A stretch of DNA of 64,000 nucleotides from CAYQMF01 sp964418595. Lineage in GTDB: Bacteria; Planctomycetota; UBA1135; UBA2386. Location of the stretch: positions 75,335-139,334 of the forward strand of contig CAYQMF010000002.1 in NCBI GenBank assembly GCA_964418595.1, given 5' to 3'. Below, piece after piece: positions 48,701 through 56,151 of the stretch (its first letter is position 1; every line of letters begins with the position of its first letter). A program made the translations under genes and the position numbers. The notes under the pieces are model-generated. The model did not search any database. It was given only the letters and a program-made list of their open reading frames with translations, and was not told the DNA's origin.

Positions 48701-49210
48701 CTACCAGGCGAAGTGGCTGTAAGCGCTGTTCGCCTCGGCCATCTTGTGCACGTTCTCGCGCTTCGTCACCGCCGCGCCCTGGTTGTTGTAGGCGTCGAAG
48801 ATCTCGTCGGCGAGGCGCTTGCTCATCGGCTTGCCGCGCTTCGTGCGCGCCATCTCCACCAACCAGCGGATGGCGAGGCTCTGCTGCCGGCGGCGGCTGA
48901 CCTCCATCGGCACCTGGTAGGTCGCGCCACCCACGCGCTTGCTGCGCACCTCGAGGTGCGGCTTCACGTTCTCGATCGCCTTGACGAAGATCTCGCCGGG
49001 GTCGACCTCGACCTTCTTCGCCACGATGTCCATCGCGTCGTAGAAGATCCGCTGGGCGACCGACTTCTTGCCGCCCCACATGAGCTTGTTGATCAGCTTG
49101 CTGGCCAGCTTCGACTGGAAGCGCGGGTCCGGCTTGAGGTAGATCTCGGTCGACTTGAAGGACTTCGAGGCACCCTCGACCTTCTTCGGCTTGATGTTGC
49201 GGCGACGCAT
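48701..49210 (-). CDS. rpsG: 30S ribosomal protein uS7
   Basis: A 169-residue uS7 with a short Lys-rich start, LASKLINKLMWGGKKSVAQRI, GATYQVPMEVSRRRQQSLAI and a C-terminal MAEANSAYSHFAW. It assembles the 30S head. It is downstream of rpsL with a 70-base spacer filled by a tandem repeat. Confidence 0.97.
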   Translation of the reverse strand: MRRRNIKPKKVEGASKSFKSTEIYLKPDPRFQSKLASKLINKLMWGGKKSVAQRIFYDAMDIVAKKVEVDPGEIFVKAIENVKPHLEVRSKRVGGATYQVPMEVSRRRQQSLAIRWLVEMARTKRGKPMSKRLADEIFDAYNNQGAAVTKRENVHKMAEANSAYSHFAW

Positions 49211-49232
49211 GGGGGTTACTTCGGGAGCCTCA

Positions 49233-49296
49233 CTTCTTGGGGCGCACTACTTCTTGGGGCGCACTACTTCTTGGGGCGCACTACTTCTTGGGGCGC
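49233..49296. repeat. 17-bp tandem repeats at the 3' end of rpsL
   Basis: CTTCTTGGGGCGCACTA occurs three times in a row (49233-49283) and a fourth copy begins at 49284 inside rpsL. The unit contains the rpsL C-terminal Pro-Lys-Lys codons and its stop codon (TAG on the minus strand). The copies fill most of the rpsL-rpsG spacer. Confidence 0.9.
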
Positions 49297-49655
49297 TTGG
49301 TGCCGTACTTGGACCGGCTGCGCCGGCGATCCTCGACGCCGGACGCGTCCAGGCACCCGCGCAGCACGTGGTAGCGGACACCGGGGAGGTCGCGCACGCG
49401 ACCGCCGCGGATCAGCACGATGGAGTGCTCCTGCAGGTTGTGGCCCTCACCCGGGATGTAGACCGTCACTTCCTTGCCGTTGCTCAGCCGCACGCGTGCG
49501 ATCTTGCGCAGCGCCGAGTTCGGCTTCTTCGGGGTCATGGTCTTGACCTGCAGGCACACGCCCCGCTTCTGCGGGCAGGCGTCCAGCACGGGGGCCTTGC
49601 TCTTCCAGGCGAGCTTCTGGCGTCCCTTGCGAACGAGCTGATTGATCGTCGGCAT
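49281..49655 (-). CDS. rpsL: 30S ribosomal protein uS12
   Basis: A 124-residue uS12 with LDACPQKRGVCLQVKTMTPK, KKPNSALRKIARVRLSNGKE, and RYHVLRGCLDASGVEDRRR. The lysine in TPKKPNS linked to streptomycin resistance is wild type. It is the first gene of the supercluster. Upstream the minus strand has a TAGGAT box about 30 bases before the ATG and no Shine-Dalgarno. Confidence 0.98.
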   Translation of the reverse strand: MPTINQLVRKGRQKLAWKSKAPVLDACPQKRGVCLQVKTMTPKKPNSALRKIARVRLSNGKEVTVYIPGEGHNLQEHSIVLIRGGRVRDLPGVRYHVLRGCLDASGVEDRRRSRSKYGTKRPKK

Positions 49656-49801
49656 TCGGAGGTTCGGCTAGGAAAGGGGCGGGAATCCTAGGGACGACCT
49701 ACCCAAAAGCAAGCGGCCAACGAGCCCGATTTGCCGGTCCCCGGCACGCGGGCTCCCGGCAGGACGCGCCTTCGGCTCGTGCGCAGCATCGGCCGCGGCC
49801 C

Positions 49802-49807
49802 TAAACA
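49802..49807 (+). promoter_or_regulatory. Candidate -10 box directly before the M16 protease gene
   Basis: TAAACA lies 6 bases upstream of the ATG at 49814, with no ribosome-binding site in between. If functional it would give a leaderless or nearly leaderless mRNA. It is weak evidence by itself. Confidence 0.2.
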
Positions 49808-49813
49808 GCACGG

Positions 49814-52603
49814 ATGCTCCAGCCCCTCGCGGTGGGCGCGACCGTCCTCGCCGTCGGCACCCTCCTCCCCGCCCAAGCCGTGTTCCCGTACCCGTTCCAG
49901 ATCGACGACTTCGAGAACGGCCTGCGGCTCGTCACCGTGCCGACCGGGCATCCCGACATCGTCACGCTCTACATCGTGGTCGCCACAGGTTCGCGCAACG
50001 AGGTCGAGCCCGGCAAGTCCGGTTTCGCCCACTTCTTCGAGCACATGATGTTCCGCGGCTCGGAGCACTTCTCGAGCGCGAGGCGCACGGAGCTCCTGAA
50101 GGGCATCGGCGCCGACGGCAACGCGTACACGACCAACGACTACACCGCCTACCACCTCACGTTCGGCAAGACCGACCTCGATCTCGTCCTCGAACTCGAG
50201 GCCGACCGGTTCCAACGCCTGAAGTACGAGCCGCCGGCCTTCCGCACCGAAGCGATGGCGGTGTTCGGCGAGTACAACAAGAACAGCAGCTCGCCCACCG
50301 AGAAGCTGTTCGAGGTGCTGCAGGACACGGCGTTCGATCGCCACACCTACAAGCACACGACCATGGGGTTCCTGCGCGACATCGTGCAGATGCCGAGGCA
50401 GTTCGAGTACAGCCGCGAGTTCTACGCGCGCTGGTACCGGCCCGAGTACACCACCATCGTCCTGGTCGGCGACGTCGACCCGAAGGCGAGCCGCGCCCTC
50501 GTGCAGGAGCACTTCGGCGCGTGGCCGCGCGGCAGCCACCGCGTCGAGATCCCGCGCGAGCCGGCGCAGACCGCACCGCGCCAGGTGCACATCCCCTGGC
50601 CCACACCGACGCAACCGTGGGTCGCCGTCGCCTTCAAGGGGCCGGCGTTCTCCACGGCCGACCGCGAGATGGCGACGCTCGACGTGATCTCGACCCTGGC
50701 GTTCGGCGAGGACAGCGAGCTCTACAAGCAGCTCGTGGTGCGCGAGCAGAAGGTCACCTCGCTCCTGGCGCACTTCCCCGACAGCACCGACCCGTATCTC
50801 CTGACGATCCTGGCCCGCCTGCAGGACGGCGCCGACGCGGCGTACGTGCGCGACGCGATCCTGGCCACCTGCGAGGCGCTCGCCACAGCACCCGTCGACC
50901 CCGCGGACCTGGCTCGCGTCAAACGTCACCAGCGCTACGCGTTCGCGGCCGGCCTCGACAGCGCGGAGTCCATCGCCGGCGCGATCGCCGGTTACATCGC
51001 CCGCACCCGGACGCCCAGCAGCATCGACGAACTCTTCGCGCGCTACGCCGAGGTGACGCCGGCCGACGTGCAGCGCGTCGCGGGCACGTACTTCGTCACG
51101 AACGGCCGCACCATCGCCACGCTTGCGGCGGGCCAGACAGCGCTGCTGCCGGCGCCCACGGTCAAGGCGCCCTGCGACGCGGTGACCCTGCGCACCGAGT
51201 CGCCCCTGGTCGACTTCCGCCTCGTGTTCCGCACCGGCGCCGCCGACGACCCGCCGGGGAGGAAGGGGCTCGCCCACGTCACCGCGCGCATGCTCGCCGC
51301 GGGTGGCACGCAGTCTCGCTCGTACGAAGAGATCGTGGCCACGCTCTTCCCGATCGCGGCCAGCATCGAGTCGCAGACGGACAAGCAGATGACGACGCTG
51401 CACGGCACCGTGCATCGCGACAACCTCGAAGCGTTCTGGACCATCCTGCGCGACGCGATCACGAAGCCCGGCTTCCGCCCACAAGACCTCGCGCGCATCA
51501 AGCTCGAGACGCGCAGCTTCCTCGAGGTCGAGCTGCGCGGGGACAACGACGAGGAGCTGGGCAAGGAGGTCCTCTACGCGGAGCTGTACCGCGACCATCC
51601 CTTCGGCCATCACAACGCCGGCGCCCTCGCGGATCTCGAGGCGATCACGCTCGACGACGTTCGCGCGTTCCACCGTGACCACTTCACCGCCGACCGGCTC
51701 TGGGTCGGCCTCGCCGGCGGCTACCCGGAGGGCTTCGCCATCCGCGCGCGCCAGGAACTCGCCGACGGCCTGCAGGGTGACCCGGGCGCGCCGGTCGAGC
51801 AGCCGCTCCCCCCGTCTCCCGCCGACGTCACCCGCAGCCGGATGACCATCGTGCAGAAGACCACCCGCGCCACCGGCATGCACATCGGCTGGCCGATGGA
51901 GGTCACCCGCCGGCACGAGGACTTCGTCGCCCTCTGGCTCGTGCGTTCGTACCTGGGCGAGCACCGCGACGAGGTCGCGCTCCTCTACCAGCGGCTGCGC
52001 GAGGTGCGCGGCCTCAACTACGGTGACTACGCCTACGTCGAGTACTTCCCGCGCGGGATGTACCAGTTCAAGCCTGACCCCAACCTCGCGCGCACGCATC
52101 AGATCTTCCAGATCTGGCTGCGCCCGGTGCCGCCGGAGAACGCCGCGTTCGCGCTGCGCGCGGCGTGCTTCGAGCTGCGCAAGCTCGTCGAGCACGGCAT
52201 CGGCGAGGCCGCGTTCCAGGCGACGCGCGAGTTCCTCACGCGCCGCGTCGCAACGCTGGTCGCGACGCAGAGTGCGCGCCTCGGCTACGCCATCGACAGC
52301 GCGTTCTACAACCGCGACGCCTTCGTCGATCAGGTCCGGGCCGGCCTCGCCAACCTCACGTGTGACTCGGTCAACGCCGCCATCCGCCGGCACCTGCGCA
52401 CCGACCGCGTGCAGTTCGTCGTGGTCACCGAGGACGCGCAGGCGTTCGTCGACTCCGCGCTCGGCCCGCAGTCGACGATCACCTACCAGAGCAAGCCCGC
52501 CGCCGACGTCCTGGCGGAAGACGAGATCATCGGCAAGACCCCGATCGGCGTGCGGCGCGAGGATGTGCGGATCGTGCCGGTGGCCGAGGTGTTCCAGCGC
52601 TGA
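49814..52603 (+). CDS. Secreted M16 (pitrilysin) family zinc metalloprotease, two-domain
   Basis: A 929-residue protein with an N-terminal signal-like segment (1-22, MLQPLAVGATVLAVGTLLPA). The first M16 half carries the inverted zinc motif HFFEH (73-77) and the distal ligand E153 in FGEYNKN. A second M16-like half (about 450-900) has no HxxEH, as in PqqL and other insulinase-type proteins, and would complete the chamber. It is predicted to degrade peptides in the periplasm or outside. The ATG at 49814 is used. It is convergent with a GT2 gene, 19 bases away. Confidence 0.9.
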   Translation: MLQPLAVGATVLAVGTLLPAQAVFPYPFQIDDFENGLRLVTVPTGHPDIVTLYIVVATGSRNEVEPGKSGFAHFFEHMMFRGSEHFSSARRTELLKGIGADGNAYTTNDYTAYHLTFGKTDLDLVLELEADRFQRLKYEPPAFRTEAMAVFGEYNKNSSSPTEKLFEVLQDTAFDRHTYKHTTMGFLRDIVQMPRQFEYSREFYARWYRPEYTTIVLVGDVDPKASRALVQEHFGAWPRGSHRVEIPREPAQTAPRQVHIPWPTPTQPWVAVAFKGPAFSTADREMATLDVISTLAFGEDSELYKQLVVREQKVTSLLAHFPDSTDPYLLTILARLQDGADAAYVRDAILATCEALATAPVDPADLARVKRHQRYAFAAGLDSAESIAGAIAGYIARTRTPSSIDELFARYAEVTPADVQRVAGTYFVTNGRTIATLAAGQTALLPAPTVKAPCDAVTLRTESPLVDFRLVFRTGAADDPPGRKGLAHVTARMLAAGGTQSRSYEEIVATLFPIAASIESQTDKQMTTLHGTVHRDNLEAFWTILRDAITKPGFRPQDLARIKLETRSFLEVELRGDNDEELGKEVLYAELYRDHPFGHHNAGALADLEAITLDDVRAFHRDHFTADRLWVGLAGGYPEGFAIRARQELADGLQGDPGAPVEQPLPPSPADVTRSRMTIVQKTTRATGMHIGWPMEVTRRHEDFVALWLVRSYLGEHRDEVALLYQRLREVRGLNYGDYAYVEYFPRGMYQFKPDPNLARTHQIFQIWLRPVPPENAAFALRAACFELRKLVEHGIGEAAFQATREFLTRRVATLVATQSARLGYAIDSAFYNRDAFVDQVRAGLANLTCDSVNAAIRRHLRTDRVQFVVVTEDAQAFVDSALGPQSTITYQSKPAADVLAEDEIIGKTPIGVRREDVRIVPVAEVFQR

Positions 52604-52617
52604 CCGCCAAGCGGTCA
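52601..52617. terminator. Hairpin beginning at the M16 protease stop codon
   Basis: TGACCGC-CAA-GCGGTCA is a perfect 7-bp stem with a 3-base loop. Its left arm starts with the M16 gene's TGA, and the convergent GT2 gene ends 6 bases beyond its right arm. It could terminate transcription from both sides. Confidence 0.45.
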
Positions 52618-52622
52618 ACCAG

Positions 52623-54473
52623 TCAGGCGAGTTCGGCGTGCGCCACGCGCAGGCCGAGTTCCCGCGCATCGCCGCCGGTGCCGTCCCGCAGCGGACAGAA
52701 CGCGCCGCAGCGGAGCGCGAACTCGACGACCCGTTCGGCGGCGATCGCGCCGAGATCGAACTCGATGCGCTGACCGGCTCCGGCCGGCAGCGGCACGCGC
52801 CCGAGCGGGATCCCGTCGGCGCTCAGCTCGATCCAGGTGTCTTTCGGCGGCGGCAGCAGGTCGATCTGCACCACGCGCGCCGGCCGTGCCGCGCGCAAGT
52901 AGAACCACGCCTCCCCCATCGACCACCGCACCTGGCCGGCGCCGCCGTCGCGCGGTTCGGGATGGTGCCAGCCCGGCCCCAGGCAGCCGCGATCACCGCC
53001 GTCCATCGCGAGCACCGGGCCGGCAGCCGCAGAGTGGCGGTCGACGATCGCGTGCAGGTCGCCCACGCCCGATGGCTCGTGGAACCCCGGTTCGATGAGA
53101 TCCTGGAACGCGGCGTCGGGCACCTTGCGCAGGCGCTGTGCGGCGAAGCGGCGGCGCAGGAGGCCAGGAAGGTGGACCAGACACCAGCGGTGCGAACGCT
53201 GCACCGCGCGCAGGACCGCCGCGGGCAGGTCACCGCCGCCGCGGGCGACGTGTTCGCGCAGCGCCCGCATGCGCCCCTTGTCGTAGCGCCGGATCCCCGC
53301 GATCACGCGCCGCAGGTTGCCGAGCGAGAAGTTCTTGATCACCGTCTGCAGGCGGTTGCGCTCGATCTGGAAGCGTCGCCGGCCCTCGCGCTCCGCCACC
53401 ACCGCCGCGGCCTCGGCACCGCCCTCCGCGGCCTTGCCCTTCGCGAGGTCACCGTGCCAGTCGTGCACGACGGTCGCGGTCGGCACGTAGTACACCTCGT
53501 GCCCGGCGAGCCGCGCGCGCCAGCAGAGGTCGACGTCCTCGACGTACATGAAGTACTCCGCGTCGAACCCGCCCAGTTCGCGCAGCACCGACCCGCGCAG
53601 GAGCATGGCCCCCCCACACGCCGCGAACACGCGCTCCGGCAGCGACGCGGGGCTCGTGTCCTTGCGGCCGATGTCGCGGTCGACGGCGAAGCCGCCCTCG
53701 TTCATCGTGATCCCGGTCGAGTTCAGGATCGTCGGGCAGCGCAACATCAGCATCTTGCTGCCGAACACCGCACCCTTCGGCAACGCCTCTGCCGCCGCGA
53801 CCAGCTCCGACACCCAGTTGCGCCGCGCCACCGCATCGTGGTTCAGCAGTGCGACATAGTCGGCGCGGCTGCGCGCGAAGAGCAGGTTGTGCCCCGCCGC
53901 GAAGCCCAGGTTCACGTCGGACGCGATCACCTCGATCTCCGGGAAGCCGGCGCGCACCGCCTCCGCGGTGCCGTCGCCCGAGGCGTTGTCGAGGACGGTG
54001 ATCTTCAGGTTCGGCCAGTCCTGGGCGAGCAGCGACGCGAGGCACGGGGCGATGTAGTCCTTGCTGCGGTAGGCGAGCACGATCGCCTCCACGCTCGGCC
54101 CGCCGGCAGGCCACGCCACACCCGGGTCGCCCACGGCGGTCGCCGCGCGTCGCACCGTCTCGATGTCAGTCGCTGCCGCGGCCGCCAGCTCGGCGCCGGG
54201 CACCGCGCGCCGATACCGGTACAGCGCGCCCTCCCCGGCTCCCCCGTCGAGCAGGTACACCGGGACGGTGACCGTCCCAGCGAGCCGCTCGTGCGGAAGG
54301 TCTGCGAGCGGCAGCACGCGATGGTTGCGCGCCCATGCGGCCGGCGCCTGGTTCGGTTCGGGACAGAACACCGCGACCACCTCCCGGCCGGCCAGTTCAT
54401 CGAGCAGGGCGTGCGCCCGTCGCACCGCCGCGCCAGGAGGCAGGGGGCAGACGACGAGGGCCAGGTCGGGCAT
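52623..54473 (-). CDS. Family 2 glycosyltransferase with N-terminal extension and C-terminal beta-rich domain
   Basis: A 616-residue protein. Residues 1-125 form a domain of unknown type (MPDLALVVCPLPPGAAVRRA). A GT2 catalytic domain follows (EAIVLAYRSKDYIAPCLASL, VLDNASGDGT, ALLNHDAVARR, GGAMLLRGSVLRELGGFD, YVEDVDLCWRARLAG). The last 100 or so residues are a beta-rich domain with GPGWH, RWSMG, and a terminal RELGLRV, shared with the GT4 at 59521. The start ATG 54473 is chosen from composition, and an upstream ATG at 54509 is possible. It is divergent from the next GT4 gene and belongs to a surface-glycan group. The sugar is unknown. Confidence 0.85.
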   Translation of the reverse strand: MPDLALVVCPLPPGAAVRRAHALLDELAGREVVAVFCPEPNQAPAAWARNHRVLPLADLPHERLAGTVTVPVYLLDGGAGEGALYRYRRAVPGAELAAAAATDIETVRRAATAVGDPGVAWPAGGPSVEAIVLAYRSKDYIAPCLASLLAQDWPNLKITVLDNASGDGTAEAVRAGFPEIEVIASDVNLGFAAGHNLLFARSRADYVALLNHDAVARRNWVSELVAAAEALPKGAVFGSKMLMLRCPTILNSTGITMNEGGFAVDRDIGRKDTSPASLPERVFAACGGAMLLRGSVLRELGGFDAEYFMYVEDVDLCWRARLAGHEVYYVPTATVVHDWHGDLAKGKAAEGGAEAAAVVAEREGRRRFQIERNRLQTVIKNFSLGNLRRVIAGIRRYDKGRMRALREHVARGGGDLPAAVLRAVQRSHRWCLVHLPGLLRRRFAAQRLRKVPDAAFQDLIEPGFHEPSGVGDLHAIVDRHSAAAGPVLAMDGGDRGCLGPGWHHPEPRDGGAGQVRWSMGEAWFYLRAARPARVVQIDLLPPPKDTWIELSADGIPLGRVPLPAGAGQRIEFDLGAIAAERVVEFALRCGAFCPLRDGTGGDARELGLRVAHAELA

Positions 54474-54664
54474 CGGCGGGATTCTGTCGGCGCGCCGCGG
54501 TGATTCCATGCAGAAGCCGCGGTGAAGACCGATGCGCCGACGCCGCCGCGGCACCGCGGCTTGCGCGCGCACTCCACCCGGTCGCGACCGCACGACGAAA
54601 CGGCACAGGCGACAGGTAGGATCGCGACGCCCGCCGATTCCTTCGCCCGCCCGCCCATCGACTC

Positions 54665-56077
54665 ATGGATGTCCTGTTCGACGCCCGCATGCTGAACCGT
54701 CCCCTCTCGGGACTGGAACGGGTTCAACTCAACGTTCTGCGCGAACTCGTGCGCCTGCCGGAGATCGACCGCCTGCGCGTGGTCGTGATCAAGGGCACGA
54801 ACCCGGCCAAGCCGATCCCGCCGGAGGTGGAGCGGTGCGAGGTGCAGACGACGGAGGACATCATCAAGGTCCTCACCGATCCGGCGCAGCGGCCGGATGT
54901 GTACCACATGACGTGGTTCCCCGACGCCACGCCGCGCGACCTCTTCCTGCCGCTGCTCGCGCCGGCCTCCGTCGTCGAAGTCCACGACGCGATCCTCAAC
55001 CGCCACCCCGAGTACTTCCCCGACCGCGAGCACTGGGGCTGGTACAACAGCTTCATCAAGCGGCTGATCCGCAACGCGGATCGCCTGCTCGTGCACAGCC
55101 GCTGCGTGATGACGGAGATCGAGCAGGACCTCGACGGCGATGCCTCCATCGCCGACCTGGCGCCGCTGGCCGTCGACCCCGACTTCCACAGCGCCCTGCC
55201 GGCGGCGGAGGTGAAGCGACGCTGCAAGAAGCTCGGCTTCGAAGGCGACTTCATCTTCGCGGTGGGCAAGGACTACCCGCACAAGGACCACGCCACGCTG
55301 TTCAAGGCGATGGCCCGACTGCCCAAGCACGTGACCCTGTGCGTGGCCGGGACCAAGATCTGGCGCAACGCCGGCGAGACGAGCGACGACATCATCAAAC
55401 GCCTGGGGCTGAGCGACCGCATCCGCTGGGTCCAGGGCCTCGACGACCACGACCTGAAGGCGCTGCTCCAGGGCTGCAAGGCGATGGCCTTCCCCTCGCT
55501 CGAGGAGGGCTTCGGCCTGCCGCCGATCGAGGCGATGGCGCTGGGCACGCTGGTCGTCGCCGCGGCGGCCATGTCGATCCCGGAGGTGTGTGGGGATGGC
55601 GCATGGCTGTTCCAGCCGGGAGACGTCGACGCGCTCGCGAGGATGCTGCAGGCGGCCGTCGCCGGCGGCCCGGAGGTCGCGGCGCAGGTCGAACGTGGCA
55701 GGAAGAAGGAGAAGGAGTACTCGTGGGAGCGCACGGCGAAGCTCACGCTCGCGTCGTACGAGCGTGCCATCGCCACCGCAAAGGATGGGACCAGCCCACG
55801 GCAGGCGCTCGATCCACGCGTCGCCGAGAGCCTCGCCATCGCCGCCCGCTACAAGTTCAACGATCTCGAACGTGAGCTGTCGGCCTGGCAGCAGCGCTGC
55901 CTGGGCGCCGAGGATCAGCTTCGCCGCTCGCAGACCCACGTGCGGCGGCTCGAGGAGAGCATCCGCGACCTCCAAGGCGTACCGCCTCCCCCGCCTGCGG
56001 ACCCGAGTCGACCGCGCTGGTCGCTGCGCCGGCGGATCCGCAAGATCCTCGGCGGCCTGCAGGCGCGCGGTCGATGA
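54665..56077 (+). CDS. Family 4 glycosyltransferase with C-terminal coiled coil
   Basis: A 470-residue retaining GT-B enzyme. The N-domain starts MDVLFDARMLNRPLSGLERV. The C-domain has AVGKDYPHKDHATLFKA, and the nucleotide-sugar site EEGFGLPPIEAMALGT. After the catalytic domain there is a helical coiled coil (about 400-445, LERELSAWQQRC... RRLEESIRDLQG) and a proline-rich basic tail. A candidate TAGGAT lies about 45 bases upstream. It probably acts in polysaccharide or glycan assembly with the neighbouring transferases. Confidence 0.85.
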   Translation: MDVLFDARMLNRPLSGLERVQLNVLRELVRLPEIDRLRVVVIKGTNPAKPIPPEVERCEVQTTEDIIKVLTDPAQRPDVYHMTWFPDATPRDLFLPLLAPASVVEVHDAILNRHPEYFPDREHWGWYNSFIKRLIRNADRLLVHSRCVMTEIEQDLDGDASIADLAPLAVDPDFHSALPAAEVKRRCKKLGFEGDFIFAVGKDYPHKDHATLFKAMARLPKHVTLCVAGTKIWRNAGETSDDIIKRLGLSDRIRWVQGLDDHDLKALLQGCKAMAFPSLEEGFGLPPIEAMALGTLVVAAAAMSIPEVCGDGAWLFQPGDVDALARMLQAAVAGGPEVAAQVERGRKKEKEYSWERTAKLTLASYERAIATAKDGTSPRQALDPRVAESLAIAARYKFNDLERELSAWQQRCLGAEDQLRRSQTHVRRLEESIRDLQGVPPPPPADPSRPRWSLRRRIRKILGGLQARGR

Positions 56078-56136
56078 TCGGACCCCAGTCGAGCCGCGAG
56101 GAGCAGCGCACGCGTGTGCGCGCAGGGATCACCCGC

Positions 56137-56142
56137 TAGCCT
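56137..56142 (+). promoter_or_regulatory. Candidate -10 box giving a near-leaderless transcript
   Basis: TAGCCT lies 9 bases before the ATG at 56152, the same spacing as the TAGGAT box before the GT2 gene at 32197. There is no ribosome-binding site between box and start. A -35 element is not evident. Confidence 0.2.
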
Positions 56143-56151
56143 TTGGCCCCC

